A stretch of 64,000 bases of DNA from Lacrimispora sinapis (lineage in GTDB: Bacteria > Bacillota > Clostridia > Lachnospirales > Lachnospiraceae): the NCBI RefSeq assembly GCF_043633585.1, contig NZ_CP141832.1:806001-870000 (forward strand). Direction: 5' to 3'. Shown here in pieces: positions 33,694-42,435 of the stretch. The position numbers and the translations under genes were made by a program. Below the pieces are notes generated by a model. It searched no databases. It was not told where the DNA came from and was given only the letters and a program-made list of their open reading frames with translations. Position 1 is the first letter of the stretch. Each line of letters begins with the position of its first letter.

Positions 33694-33729
33694 AAAATAG
33701 TTGACTTATCAACTATTTTGAAATATAAT
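33694..33729 (+). promoter_or_regulatory. marR promoter with overlapping perfect palindrome
   Basis: -35 TTGACT (33701-33706), a 17-nt spacer, -10 TATAAT (33724-33729). The -35 lies inside an 11-4-11 inverted repeat, AAAATAGTTGA-CTTA-TCAACTATTTT (33694-33719). This size and the TTGA/TCAA core are typical of MarR operators, so autorepression is likely. Confidence 0.75.
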
Positions 33730-33776
33730 AGCTTGCGTGCAATTTTCAGGTAATAAAACGGGAAAAAGGAGAAACA

Positions 33777-34235
33777 ATGAAAGAAGAGCATAGAAAGCTG
33801 AGTAAATACACCGGCGGCATTTACCGATGCACCCAGGCTTTTACCAGTGAGATTCTGAAACCTTTTGGATTAAGCAGCGGCTGCTGTTCCTATTTGCTGA
33901 CTTTAAATAACAACGACGGGATGAATCAAAATCAGATCAGCCGGGAGCTGAATGTGGACAAAGCCATGTCGGCAAGGGAACTGAAAAAGCTGATCCAGAA
34001 GGGATATGTTAAAAAAGAAGCGGACAAAAACGATACGAGAGCCTATAAGCTTTCTCTCACAGATCAGGGCAGACGCATCATTCCGGAAATTCACAGAGAG
34101 CTGTCTATCTGGAACAATGCCATTACCTCAGGTCTTGAGGAAAAAGAAAAGGAAGAACTGTTACGAATGCTCGATGTTGTTTTGCAGGAAGCAAGACGTC
34201 TTCGCAGCGTACAAAAAGAAGAATGGAGATCATGA
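33777..34235 (+). CDS. MarR-family transcriptional regulator
   Basis: A 152-residue winged-helix repressor: SYLLTLNNNDGMNQNQISRELNVDK (HTH) and KADKNDTRAYKLSLT-like wing. C37-C38 (SGCC) near the N-terminus could be redox-sensitive but this is unproven. It lies directly before an MFS efflux pump whose ATG starts one base after its stop, and downstream of a perfect palindrome, so it probably represses both genes and responds to the pump substrate. Confidence 0.9.
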   Translation: MKEEHRKLSKYTGGIYRCTQAFTSEILKPFGLSSGCCSYLLTLNNNDGMNQNQISRELNVDKAMSARELKKLIQKGYVKKEADKNDTRAYKLSLTDQGRRIIPEIHRELSIWNNAITSGLEEKEKEELLRMLDVVLQEARRLRSVQKEEWRS

Positions 34236-35666
34236 ATGGAACAAACAAATGAAACCGTGTATAAAAACCGAATGCTTATTTTGGTGAATGTAGTTTTACT
34301 TACTTTTATGGCAACGCTGGACAGCAGCATTGTCAACGTGGCCCTGCCTCAGATGTCACAGCTTCTGTCCGTCAGTTCAGAAGCAATTGCCTGGGTGGTG
34401 ACGGTTTATCTGCTGGTGGTGGTAGGAACCATCCTGATATTCGGACGCCTGGGTGATATTTTTGGAAAGACCCGTATTTTCCTGTACGGTGTTTTGGTAT
34501 TTACTTTGGGGTCCTTATTATGCGGCATATCCCATAACTTTCCCCAACTGATCATTTCCCGAGGGATCCAGGCTCTTGGCGCTTCTGCGGCCATGGGCAC
34601 CAACCAGGGGATCATCACTCAGATATTTCCCGTCCATGAAAGAGGCAAAGCCCTTGGAATATCCGGGACCTCGGTGGCGCTGGGCTCCATGGCAGGTCCG
34701 CCCCTGGGAGGCTTCATCATCCATTCCTTTGCATGGGAATATATTTTCCTGATTAACGTGCCAATTGGAATTTTCGTGTATATTTTGGGAATGAAAATAC
34801 TTCCAGTTGCCAAGAAGAGTACAGCGGAGCCTTTTGATATAAAAGGAGCCATTTTGTTCTGTATTTCCATTGCGTCTTTGTTCTTATCCATGAACCTGGG
34901 AAAAGAATATGGCTATGGAAATCCCTTTATTGTGGGGGGCATGGTCTTATTTGCCGTTTCCTTTCTCCTGTTTTTGCTGCTGGAACGGAAAACCGAGATC
35001 CCCCTCCTGCCGTTGAAGCTGTTTAAGAACAGCTTATTTTCCATCAGTATATTTTGTGCGTTTCTATCCTTTGTAGCCATCAGCAGCTCCACCATCATCC
35101 TGCCGTTTTATCTGCAGAATACCCTTAAATATTCTTCGGCAGTGACAGGACTCATTCTTATGGTATCTCCGGTCATTCTGGCGGTGGTAGCACCGGTCAG
35201 CGGCCATCTGTCGGATCAGATAGGCTCTGAGATCCTGACCTTTGTGGGATTGATTCTCACTGGAACCGGATTAGGGCTTATGTCAACGCTGACAGAAACA
35301 TCAGATATAAAGCTTCTGATTGCATATCTGGCCATTATGTCAGTCGGAAACGGATTGTTCCAATCACCCAACAATTCCCTGACCATGTCAACGGCCCCCA
35401 GAAACATGCTGGGAATATGCGGGAGTGTCAACGCCCTCATCAGAAATCTGGGAATGATCAGCGGGGTGTCCTTTGCAATTTTGATCCTGTACAGCCGGAT
35501 GAGTGCCAAAATCGGCTATAACGTGTCCAATTACATTGAAGGGCGGGATGATATATTCATCTATGGCATGAAAGGCGTATATGTGATCGCTGCTCTGATC
35601 TGCGGCCTGGGCGCCCTTTTTACAGCCATCCGCTTATACGGAAGGAAAATAAAAAAGACCCTGTAA
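34236..35666 (+). CDS. MFS drug efflux transporter, DHA2 (EmrB/QacA) family
   Basis: A 476-residue membrane protein with about 14 hydrophobic segments. Motifs: LDSSIVNVALP in TM1, the loop GRLGDIFGKTR (motif A), and GTSVALGSMAGPPLGG (motif C of drug/H+ antiporters). The substrate is unknown. It is co-transcribed with marR. Confidence 0.92.
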   Translation: MEQTNETVYKNRMLILVNVVLLTFMATLDSSIVNVALPQMSQLLSVSSEAIAWVVTVYLLVVVGTILIFGRLGDIFGKTRIFLYGVLVFTLGSLLCGISHNFPQLIISRGIQALGASAAMGTNQGIITQIFPVHERGKALGISGTSVALGSMAGPPLGGFIIHSFAWEYIFLINVPIGIFVYILGMKILPVAKKSTAEPFDIKGAILFCISIASLFLSMNLGKEYGYGNPFIVGGMVLFAVSFLLFLLLERKTEIPLLPLKLFKNSLFSISIFCAFLSFVAISSSTIILPFYLQNTLKYSSAVTGLILMVSPVILAVVAPVSGHLSDQIGSEILTFVGLILTGTGLGLMSTLTETSDIKLLIAYLAIMSVGNGLFQSPNNSLTMSTAPRNMLGICGSVNALIRNLGMISGVSFAILILYSRMSAKIGYNVSNYIEGRDDIFIYGMKGVYVIAALICGLGALFTAIRLYGRKIKKTL

Positions 35667-35703
35667 TATTTTTACAGAAGGACTTCATAGATTTTATCGG
35701 ATA

Positions 35704-35757
35704 CCAATAGCCGCGTATACGCTGATTTTTGTCAGTGCTGCGCGGCTATTGGCTTTT
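35704..35757 (+). terminator. Terminator after the MFS gene
   Basis: CCAATAGCCGCG pairs with CGCGGCTATTGG, with an inner GCTGA/TCAGT helix, followed by CTTTT. Confidence 0.8.
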
Positions 35758-35866
35758 ATGCTTCTTAAAAACGGTATCCATTTCGTGTCTAATGATAATA
35801 TTTGCATAAAAAAGCAAATAAAGCACAACCTAGGATATAGAAGAAAATTGGATACGGAGGTACTTT

Positions 35867-36292
35867 ATGATAGGCTTTATGATCGCCTTGATATCAGGGG
35901 CACTTATGAGCATTCAGGGGGTTTTTAATACAGGAGTAACCAAACAGACCAGCATGTGGGTGGCTACTGGCTGGGTACAGCTGAGCGCATTTATAACCTG
36001 TATTGTTTTATGGTATTTTTCGGGCCGGGAAAATATATCAAGCCTTTTGGAGGTGCAGCCAAAATATATTTTGGTGGGAGGAATCATCGGAGCATTTATC
36101 ACCTATACCGTAGTAAAAAGCATGGGAACTCTGGGACCGGCAAAAGCTACGATCGTCATTGTGGTTTCCCAGATCCTGGTGGCTTACGGAATCGAATTTT
36201 TTGGATTGTTCGGCGTGGAAAGAGTTGGGTTTGAGTGGAAAAAACTCATCGGTGCCGTCGTTGCAATCATCGGAATCATGATATTTAATTAA
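35867..36292 (+). CDS. DMT-superfamily small membrane protein (DUF606/YdcZ type)
   Basis: A 141-residue protein with four to five hydrophobic helices: GALMSIQGVFNTGV, WVQLSAFITCIVLWYF, GGIIGAFITYTVV, and IVVSQILVAYGIE. Half-size DMT proteins of this family act as dimers; the substrate is unknown. GGAGGT precedes the ATG. Confidence 0.85.
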   Translation: MIGFMIALISGALMSIQGVFNTGVTKQTSMWVATGWVQLSAFITCIVLWYFSGRENISSLLEVQPKYILVGGIIGAFITYTVVKSMGTLGPAKATIVIVVSQILVAYGIEFFGLFGVERVGFEWKKLIGAVVAIIGIMIFN

Positions 36293-36393
36293 TTTGAAAT
36301 AGTGCTTGTATTTACCTGTTTCTTTCGGTAGAATAATAACATAGGCTGAAGATGGTATCCTTTTTTGCATAATTTTGTAATAGGAGGGATATC

Positions 36394-37047
36394 ATGAAGT
36401 ACCAGAAAGCGAAAATCGCGGTCATTATTTTATGTGTTTTGATTTCCGGTATATGCTACAGTTACAGCAGGATTCAAACAAGCAGGACAGAAGGAATTGA
36501 TTTGCAGGAGATGCCTGTCACAGAGGAAGCAGCGGCAGGCCCCCAAAAGCCTGAATTTTCTGGTTCCGATGAGACTGAAGATCAGGGCAGCGGTTTTCGC
36601 AGCACCAGAGAAGCTGCTTCGCTGCCCTGTTATGTACATATCTGTGGGGAAGTGGTTTCTCCCGGTGTTTATGAACTTTCCGAGGAAAGCAGAGTCTTTC
36701 AGGCGGTGGAAAAGGCCGGAGGATTTACCGCGAACGCGGCCGCAGAAAGCCTGAATATGGCGGAGCGGATCAGAGACGGTATGAAGATCACCGTGTTAAG
36801 CAGGCAGGAAGCCCGGTCGGCAAACAAAAATCCGGCAGATTCTTCTCAGGGAAAGCATCAGGTGAATTTAAATACGGCAGTCAAAGAAGAACTGATGACC
36901 CTGCGGGGCATTGGAGAATCCAGGGCAGAAGATATCATACGATATAGGGACAGCCACGGAGGATTTAAAAAGATTGAGGATATTATGAAGGTATCCGGAA
37001 TCAAGGATTCAGCATTTCAGAAGATAAAAGACGACATAACGGTTTAA
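36394..37047 (+). CDS. comEA: ComEA-like DNA-binding competence protein
   Basis: A 217-residue protein: N-terminal membrane anchor (VIILCVLISGICYSY), an SLBB domain (HICGEVVSPGVYEL), and C-terminal helix-hairpin-helix repeats (VNLNTAVKEELMTLRGIGESRAEDII). In competent bacteria ComEA binds incoming DNA outside the membrane. No other com genes are next to it. AGGAGG precedes the ATG. Confidence 0.9.
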   Translation: MKYQKAKIAVIILCVLISGICYSYSRIQTSRTEGIDLQEMPVTEEAAAGPQKPEFSGSDETEDQGSGFRSTREAASLPCYVHICGEVVSPGVYELSEESRVFQAVEKAGGFTANAAAESLNMAERIRDGMKITVLSRQEARSANKNPADSSQGKHQVNLNTAVKEELMTLRGIGESRAEDIIRYRDSHGGFKKIEDIMKVSGIKDSAFQKIKDDITV

Positions 37048-37068
37048 TATAGAAGACAGAGGTGTGAG

Positions 37069-37767
37069 ATGGCAAGTGTTTTAGTAGTGGATGATGAAAA
37101 ACTGATTGTGAAAGGGATGAGGTTCAGCCTGGAGCAGGATGGTATGGAAGTGGACTGTGCGTATGACGGAGAGGAGGCCATTGGTCTGGCAAAGCAGAAA
37201 GAATATGATGTGGTGCTTCTTGATGTCATGCTCCCCAAGTTCGATGGCTATGAAGTGTGTCAGGCCATCCGGGAATTTTCCGAGATGCCAATTATCATGC
37301 TGACAGCCAAGGGCAATGATATGGATAAGATTCTGGGCCTGGAATACGGAGCGGATGATTACATTACCAAACCGTTTAACATTCTTGAGGTAAAGGCGAG
37401 GATCAAGGCGATTATGCGCCGGAATGCCAAGAAGGGCAGACGGGACCGCCAGGATGAAAGCCGCCTGGTTACGGCAGGCGATTTAAAGCTGGACCGGGAC
37501 AGCAGACGGGTTTTTATCGGAGAGAAAGAGATCAATTTAACCGCCAAGGAATTTGACTTATTGGAGCTTCTTACCTGCAATCCAGGGAAAGTTTACAGCA
37601 GGGAACAGCTTCTTACCTTTGTATGGGGGAATAAGGCCATGGACACAGGAGATGTCCGTACCGTAGACGTTCATGTACGGCGTCTCAGAGAGAAGATCGA
37701 GCCCAGTCCAAGTGATCCCAAATACGTGCATACCAAATGGGGCGTGGGATATTATTTCCGTGTCTAG
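37069..37767 (+). CDS. OmpR/PhoB-family response regulator, orphan
   Basis: A 232-residue regulator: receiver with phosphoacceptor D52 (LLDVMLP), switch Lys in ITKPFN, and a C-terminal winged helix (FDLLELLTCNPGKVYSREQLL; VDVHVRRLREKIE). No histidine kinase lies on either side; a strong terminator follows at once, so its partner is elsewhere. Confidence 0.93.
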   Translation: MASVLVVDDEKLIVKGMRFSLEQDGMEVDCAYDGEEAIGLAKQKEYDVVLLDVMLPKFDGYEVCQAIREFSEMPIIMLTAKGNDMDKILGLEYGADDYITKPFNILEVKARIKAIMRRNAKKGRRDRQDESRLVTAGDLKLDRDSRRVFIGEKEINLTAKEFDLLELLTCNPGKVYSREQLLTFVWGNKAMDTGDVRTVDVHVRRLREKIEPSPSDPKYVHTKWGVGYYFRV

Positions 37768-37773
37768 GAAATA

Positions 37774-37818
37774 AAAAAGGCGGATTTCCTGCCGGCTACG
37801 GGGAAATCCGCCTTTTTC
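37774..37818 (+). terminator. Terminator after the response regulator
   Basis: AAAAAGGCGGATTTCC pairs perfectly with GGAAATCCGCCTTTTT, followed by C/T-rich sequence. Confidence 0.88.
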
Positions 37819-37885
37819 TAAATGAGGGAATCAGATCCCTTTGAAATACCAGTAGAATTGGGAACAGAAAAGAGGCACAGACCGG

Positions 37886-39742
37886 ATGAAACGAAGTCCA
37901 CAGGGAGAGAGATGGAGAAGGCTTGACAATACGGCAAAGATTTTTCCTGTTATAGCAAGTGAAAATTTAAGCAGTGTATTCCGAATTTCGGCTACTTTAA
38001 AGGAAGAAGTGGACCCGGGGACCCTGCAGAGCGCTCTGGAAGAGATTCTTCCACAGTTTGAAGGATTTTCCGTAAGGCTTGGGAGAGGATTTTTCTGGTA
38101 TTATTTTGAGCACAACAAGCGTATGCCCGTAATAGAAAGGGAGACTACGTATCCCTGTAAATATATCGAACCCAGAAGCAGCCACCAGTACTTATTTAGG
38201 GTCAGTTATTATGACAGGCGGATTAATTTAGAAGTGTTTCACGCCATCACCGACGGATTGGGCGCTGTCAACTTTTTAAAAGCACTGGTTTACCGGTACC
38301 TGGATTTGAAAAGCGGTTCCCGGACCGGGCATTATTTTGATCAGAAGATATCTTCGGATATTTCCATGAACGTGGAGGACAGTTACGTCCGTCATTACAA
38401 AAAGACCTTAAAGCGCAAATATAGTTCCAAGGCAGCATTTCGTATCAAAGGAGAGGTCCTTCCCCTTGATGAGGAGAACATCCTTCATGGCTATATGAGC
38501 TTAAAGGAATTAAAGGCGGCAGCCAGGCGTTACAAAGTCAGCATAACCAGGTTCCTTACTGCAGCTCTTATCTGGGCCATTTACCAGGAGTATCTGGGGA
38601 AAAGGGCATGCAGCCAGCCGATTGGAATCAGCATTCCCATTAATTTGAGGACCTTTTTTGATTCCAAGACTATGGCTAATTTTTTTGCCGTCACCCTGAT
38701 TGAATTTCTTTCCGATGGAAAAGAGCATACTTTTACGGAAATATTAAAGACAGTGAGCGACCAGATGGATCATAAAATTACAAAGGAAAAGCTGGAGGAA
38801 GTGATTTCCTACAATGTCTCCAATGAAAAGAAGTGGTATCTGCGTATCACGCCCCTGTTTTTAAAGTGGGCGGCGTTAAACCTGATTTTCAGAAAGAATG
38901 ATAAAGCATATACCATGACCCTATCGAACATCGGTCCTATCAATATTTTAGAGGAATACAAAGAGGACATCGAAAGGTTTCATATGCTGATCGGAGTTTC
39001 CAAAAGACAGCCCATGAAGTGCGCGGTCTGCGCCTATGAAGATGAGGTGGTGGTGACTTTTACTTCTGTATTTCAGGATACCAGGCTTCAGGACCGTTTT
39101 TTTTCTGTTTTAAGAGACGAAGGGATTGCTGTGGAGTTAGAAAGCAACGGCGTTCCTGGAAATCGGGATGACAGAGGGCGGTATCCTCATATCCGTTATG
39201 ACAAGGAAAAGCTGAAGATGATTGCCAATGTTTTTTATGGATTGATGCTGTTTGTGGCTGCGGTCCTTGGGGTCATCAATTATGTCACTTACTCCGGTTC
39301 CATGTGGTCTGTCATTGCCATTGGACTGATGGCTTATGCGGCTATGACGGTCCGTTATTCTCTGATGCGCCATGCCAATCTGGGATCAAAGATTTTAGTC
39401 CAGTCGGCAGCCGCGGCTGTGCTGTGGGTGACCATTGACTATTCCTCTGGTTATAGCGGCTGGTCGTTGAATTATGGAGTTCCCAGCACCATTCTCTTTG
39501 CGGATGTGGCGGTGGTGTTTTTGATTTTGGTAAACCGGATGAACTGGCAGAGCTATTTTATGTACCAGATTGCCATTACGGTATTCAGTTTTATACCGCC
39601 CATTCTATGGGCAGCTGGACTGATTACCAGGCTGCCTCTTACCATTGCGACCGTTTCCGTGACTGTGCTCATTTTAGCAGTCACCATCGTACTAGGGGAC
39701 CGTAGTTTTAAAAATGAATTAAAGCGGCGGTTTCATGTATAA
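37886..39742 (+). CDS. Condensation/alcohol acetyltransferase-like protein with C-terminal membrane domain
   Basis: A 618-residue protein. Residues 1-~410 belong to the CoA-dependent acyltransferase/condensation superfamily, with the catalytic HxxxDG at H119-G124 (HAITDG) and the PIGISIPINLR strand. Residues ~425-605 form about six membrane helices without a recognised motif. The combination suggests membrane-bound acyl transfer to a lipid or surface acceptor, but the substrate is unknown. The next gene is an esterase, so the pair may add and remove an acyl group. Confidence 0.7.
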   Translation: MKRSPQGERWRRLDNTAKIFPVIASENLSSVFRISATLKEEVDPGTLQSALEEILPQFEGFSVRLGRGFFWYYFEHNKRMPVIERETTYPCKYIEPRSSHQYLFRVSYYDRRINLEVFHAITDGLGAVNFLKALVYRYLDLKSGSRTGHYFDQKISSDISMNVEDSYVRHYKKTLKRKYSSKAAFRIKGEVLPLDEENILHGYMSLKELKAAARRYKVSITRFLTAALIWAIYQEYLGKRACSQPIGISIPINLRTFFDSKTMANFFAVTLIEFLSDGKEHTFTEILKTVSDQMDHKITKEKLEEVISYNVSNEKKWYLRITPLFLKWAALNLIFRKNDKAYTMTLSNIGPINILEEYKEDIERFHMLIGVSKRQPMKCAVCAYEDEVVVTFTSVFQDTRLQDRFFSVLRDEGIAVELESNGVPGNRDDRGRYPHIRYDKEKLKMIANVFYGLMLFVAAVLGVINYVTYSGSMWSVIAIGLMAYAAMTVRYSLMRHANLGSKILVQSAAAAVLWVTIDYSSGYSGWSLNYGVPSTILFADVAVVFLILVNRMNWQSYFMYQIAITVFSFIPPILWAAGLITRLPLTIATVSVTVLILAVTIVLGDRSFKNELKRRFHV

Positions 39743-39766
39743 AGACAGGAAGGAGTTGTCTTTTCA

Positions 39767-40795
39767 TTGAGAAGAAAAAAAGTGAGTGTAAGGGGAAATC
39801 TGGTGAGAGAAATGATGCAGAATGTTATGGAAACCTCCTTAAAAGAACCGATACAAACCGGTGAGCTGAGGAAAAAACCGGTGGAGCCGGCCTGGATCTG
39901 CCCCGCGGGCTATGAATATGAGATCATTAAAACAGAAACTTTTAACATGGAATATTTATGCCCGGCAGGCGTGGTGACCGGACGTGTCATCTTACAGCTT
40001 CACGGGGGAGGATACATTGGACCAATGAAGAACATTTACCGGAGATTTGCGGTCCGGTATTCCAAGATCAGCTACGGCGGGGACGTACTCACCCCGGATT
40101 ACCGGGTTGCACCGGAGAATCCCTATCCGGCGGCGCTTTCTGATGCCGTAGCAGCCTATGAATGGCTTTTGAATGAGAAAAAATATGAGCCGGAGAACAT
40201 TGTGGTTGCAGGAGATTCGGCAGGCGGAGGCTTGGGCCTGGCGTTAGGTCTGTATCTAAAGGATCATAACCTTCCTTTGCCCGGAGGTTTCATCACCATG
40301 TCAGCCTGGACGGATTTAACCAACAGCGGAGAAAGTCATAAGACAAATTACGAAATTGATCCCTTGTTTGGAAACTCCACCCGGAATATGCTGTACGATT
40401 CCTCCTATATCGGAGCGTCTGACCCCAAAGATCCCTATCTATCACCGCTTTTTGGAGCATTTGATGGATTTCCGCCGGTTCTGTTGCAGGCAGGAAGCTA
40501 TGAGGTTCTTTTAAGTGATACCTTGTCATTGGCGGAAAAACTGAAAAAAGCCGGTGTGAAACACCGCCTGTCCGTTTATGAGGGGATGTTCCATGTCTTT
40601 CAAATGGGACTTGACTTGATTCCGGAAAGCCGGGAAGCCTGGGACGAAGCCGAAGAATTTTTACGCATCGTGTATCACATCAACAGAAAGCCGGAAGGAA
40701 AAGTGGTGCGCAAAGTCCGAAACGGAGAGAAAAAATCAGTAAGAGATGTAACCAGGTTCCTGATTGCAATGATGAAGAAGGAGCTTGACGGATAA
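39767..40795 (+). CDS. Alpha/beta hydrolase, hormone-sensitive-lipase family
   Basis: A 342-residue esterase: oxyanion HGGG (79-82), nucleophile S151 in GDSAGG, and catalytic His in GMFHVF. The TTG start at 39767 is inferred from AAGGAG about 11 nt upstream; no ATG near the N-terminus has a better site. It lies 24 nt after the acyltransferase-like gene and overlaps the open frame before rlmH, so the three may be co-transcribed. Confidence 0.83.
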   Translation: MRRKKVSVRGNLVREMMQNVMETSLKEPIQTGELRKKPVEPAWICPAGYEYEIIKTETFNMEYLCPAGVVTGRVILQLHGGGYIGPMKNIYRRFAVRYSKISYGGDVLTPDYRVAPENPYPAALSDAVAAYEWLLNEKKYEPENIVVAGDSAGGGLGLALGLYLKDHNLPLPGGFITMSAWTDLTNSGESHKTNYEIDPLFGNSTRNMLYDSSYIGASDPKDPYLSPLFGAFDGFPPVLLQAGSYEVLLSDTLSLAEKLKKAGVKHRLSVYEGMFHVFQMGLDLIPESREAWDEAEEFLRIVYHINRKPEGKVVRKVRNGEKKSVRDVTRFLIAMMKKELDG

Positions 40796-40805
40796 GGAGA
40801 TTCCA

Positions 40806-41285
40806 ATGAGGATAACTTTGGTTACGGTCGGTAAGATTAAGGAGAAGTTCTTTACCGACGCCATTGCAGAATATACAAAGAGACTGAGCCGCTACTGTAA
40901 GCTGGATATCGTTCAGGTGGCCGATGAAAAGACACCGGACAATGCCAGTGAAACAGTAGAGCGCCAGATCAAGGATAAGGAGGGGGAGCGGATTCTTTCC
41001 TCTATTAAAGATGGTTCCTATGTGGTGGCTTTGGCCATTGAAGGTGAGATGTTAAGTTCCGTAAAGCTGTCGGAAAAAATCAGTGCCCTGGGTGTGGGAG
41101 GAACCAGCCAGATCGTGTTTGTAATCGGCGGTTCCCTGGGACTTTCAGAAACCGTTTTAAGGCGGGCAGATTATAAACTGAGCTTTTCCCCCATGACCTT
41201 TCCCCATCAGCTGATGCGGGTGATTTTGCTGGAGCAGATTTACCGCAGTTACCGGATTATGAATGGAGAGCCGTACCATAAATAA
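40806..41285 (+). CDS. rlmH: 23S rRNA pseudouridine-1915 N3-methyltransferase RlmH
   Basis: A 159-residue SPOUT methyltransferase: RITLVTVGKIKE start, FVIGGSLGLSETV (SAM-binding knot) and SPMTFPHQLMRVILLEQIYR. It methylates helix 69 of 23S rRNA. AAGGAGA supports ATG 40806. Confidence 0.95.
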   Translation: MRITLVTVGKIKEKFFTDAIAEYTKRLSRYCKLDIVQVADEKTPDNASETVERQIKDKEGERILSSIKDGSYVVALAIEGEMLSSVKLSEKISALGVGGTSQIVFVIGGSLGLSETVLRRADYKLSFSPMTFPHQLMRVILLEQIYRSYRIMNGEPYHK

Positions 41286-41340
41286 ATGCATCCGATTAAA
41301 TAAATGCAAGGTTCGTAAGCCAATGGAACTTAGGGGTGCA

Positions 41341-41369
41341 TTGACAAAACCTTAAAAAAACGGTATATT
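41341..41369 (+). promoter_or_regulatory. Near-consensus promoter of a short transcript
   Basis: -35 TTGACA (41341-41346, perfect), a 17-nt spacer, -10 TATATT (41364-41369). The start would be near 41376. Confidence 0.7.
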
Positions 41370-41377
41370 ATTTAACA

Positions 41378-41414
41378 GGCAACGGTGCTGTTTTCGCATC
41401 CGTTGTCTCTTTTT
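41378..41414 (+). terminator. Terminator immediately after the promoter at 41341
   Basis: GGCAACGG-TGC pairs with GCA-T-CCGTTGTC, followed by TCTTTTT. The hairpin begins within about 2 nt of the predicted start, so the transcript would be only about 38 nt unless read through. Confidence 0.65.
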
Positions 41415-41428
41415 GTGCAAGAAACAGC

Positions 41429-41457
41429 TTGACGTTTGTCAAAGCCTGTTCTATTGT
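41429..41457 (+). promoter_or_regulatory. Second promoter, upstream of the aspartoacylase-like pair
   Basis: -35 TTGACG (41429-41434), a 17-nt spacer, -10 TATTGT (41452-41457). A 5-4-5 inverted repeat (TTGAC-GTTT-GTCAA, 41429-41442) covers the -35. Confidence 0.4.
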
Positions 41458-41496
41458 TGAAATAAGAAAAAGCAGAAACAAAAGGTGAGGAAAATT

Positions 41497-42435
41497 ATGA
41501 TAGAGACGGTTGTATCTGTGGGGCTGGCAGTAGGGGAAAACTGGAACATCTATAAGAACAGGATTCAGCCGCCGGTACGAAAAGGAAATGAAAAACGGCT
41601 GAGCATCGTGACCGGAGTTCATGGTGACGAACTGGAAGGACAGTTTGTGTGTTATGAGTTAAACCGTATTCTGCAGGAAAATATAGAGCATTTAAAAGGC
41701 ATTGTAGACATTTATCCGGCACTGAATCCTCTGGGACTGGATTCCATTACCAGAGGGGTGCCCGGTTTTGATATTGATATGAACCGGATCTTTCCGGGAG
41801 ATGAGGAAGGGGCGGTGACAGAGCACATCGCCTCCCGGATCATGGCGGATATATCCGGTTCTGATTTTTGTGTGGATATTCACGCCAGCAGCATATTTGT
41901 AAGAGAGATTCCCCAGATTCGTATGAGCGAAAAGCGGGCAGATTCTCTGATCCGTTATGCAAGGCTGATGAATGTGGATCTGGTGTGGATTCACGAAAGT
42001 CCGGTGGTGCTGGAGTCCACTCTTTCCCATGGTCTGAACAGCATTGGTGTCCCCACGTTTGTGGTGGAGATGGGCGTCGGGATGCGGATCACCAAAAGCT
42101 ACGGCCGCCAGCTGACCGATGGGATCTTTTGTCTGATGAAGGAGCTTGGCATTTGGGAGGGGGAGACCATTACACCAAAGGACCCCATGATTTCCTTAAA
42201 CCGGAAACTGGGACTGTTACATGCACAGAAACCGGGGATTTTTATTCCCCTGGTGGAGCATCTTGGGATCGTAGAGGAAGGACAGCCTATGGGCCGGATC
42301 TTAAATCCCCTGGACGGAACGATTATGGAAGAAGTCGTTTCACCCATATCCGGACTTGTATTTACGTTAAGAGAATATCCGGTGGTATCCACAGGTTCCC
42401 TCTTAGCCAGAGTGTTGGGAGGGGAAGAAGCATGA
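41497..42435 (+). CDS. Succinylglutamate desuccinylase/aspartoacylase-family hydrolase
   Basis: A 312-residue M14-like zinc hydrolase with all expected ligands: H42 and E45 (GVHGDELEG), H129 (DIHASS), and a likely catalytic E191 (VVEMG). The C-terminal ~90 residues form a biotinyl-like beta domain (GTIMEEVVSPISGLVF). The family removes acyl groups from amino acids; the substrate is unknown. AAAGGTGAGG supports ATG 41497. Its last four bases overlap a paralogue. Confidence 0.85.
   Translation: MIETVVSVGLAVGENWNIYKNRIQPPVRKGNEKRLSIVTGVHGDELEGQFVCYELNRILQENIEHLKGIVDIYPALNPLGLDSITRGVPGFDIDMNRIFPGDEEGAVTEHIASRIMADISGSDFCVDIHASSIFVREIPQIRMSEKRADSLIRYARLMNVDLVWIHESPVVLESTLSHGLNSIGVPTFVVEMGVGMRITKSYGRQLTDGIFCLMKELGIWEGETITPKDPMISLNRKLGLLHAQKPGIFIPLVEHLGIVEEGQPMGRILNPLDGTIMEEVVSPISGLVFTLREYPVVSTGSLLARVLGGEEA

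Noticed and set aside
41868..42431. 188-codon upstream extension of the second aspartoacylase-like gene
   Set aside because: It runs in another frame through the first paralogue; homology between the two proteins begins at the ATG at 42432.
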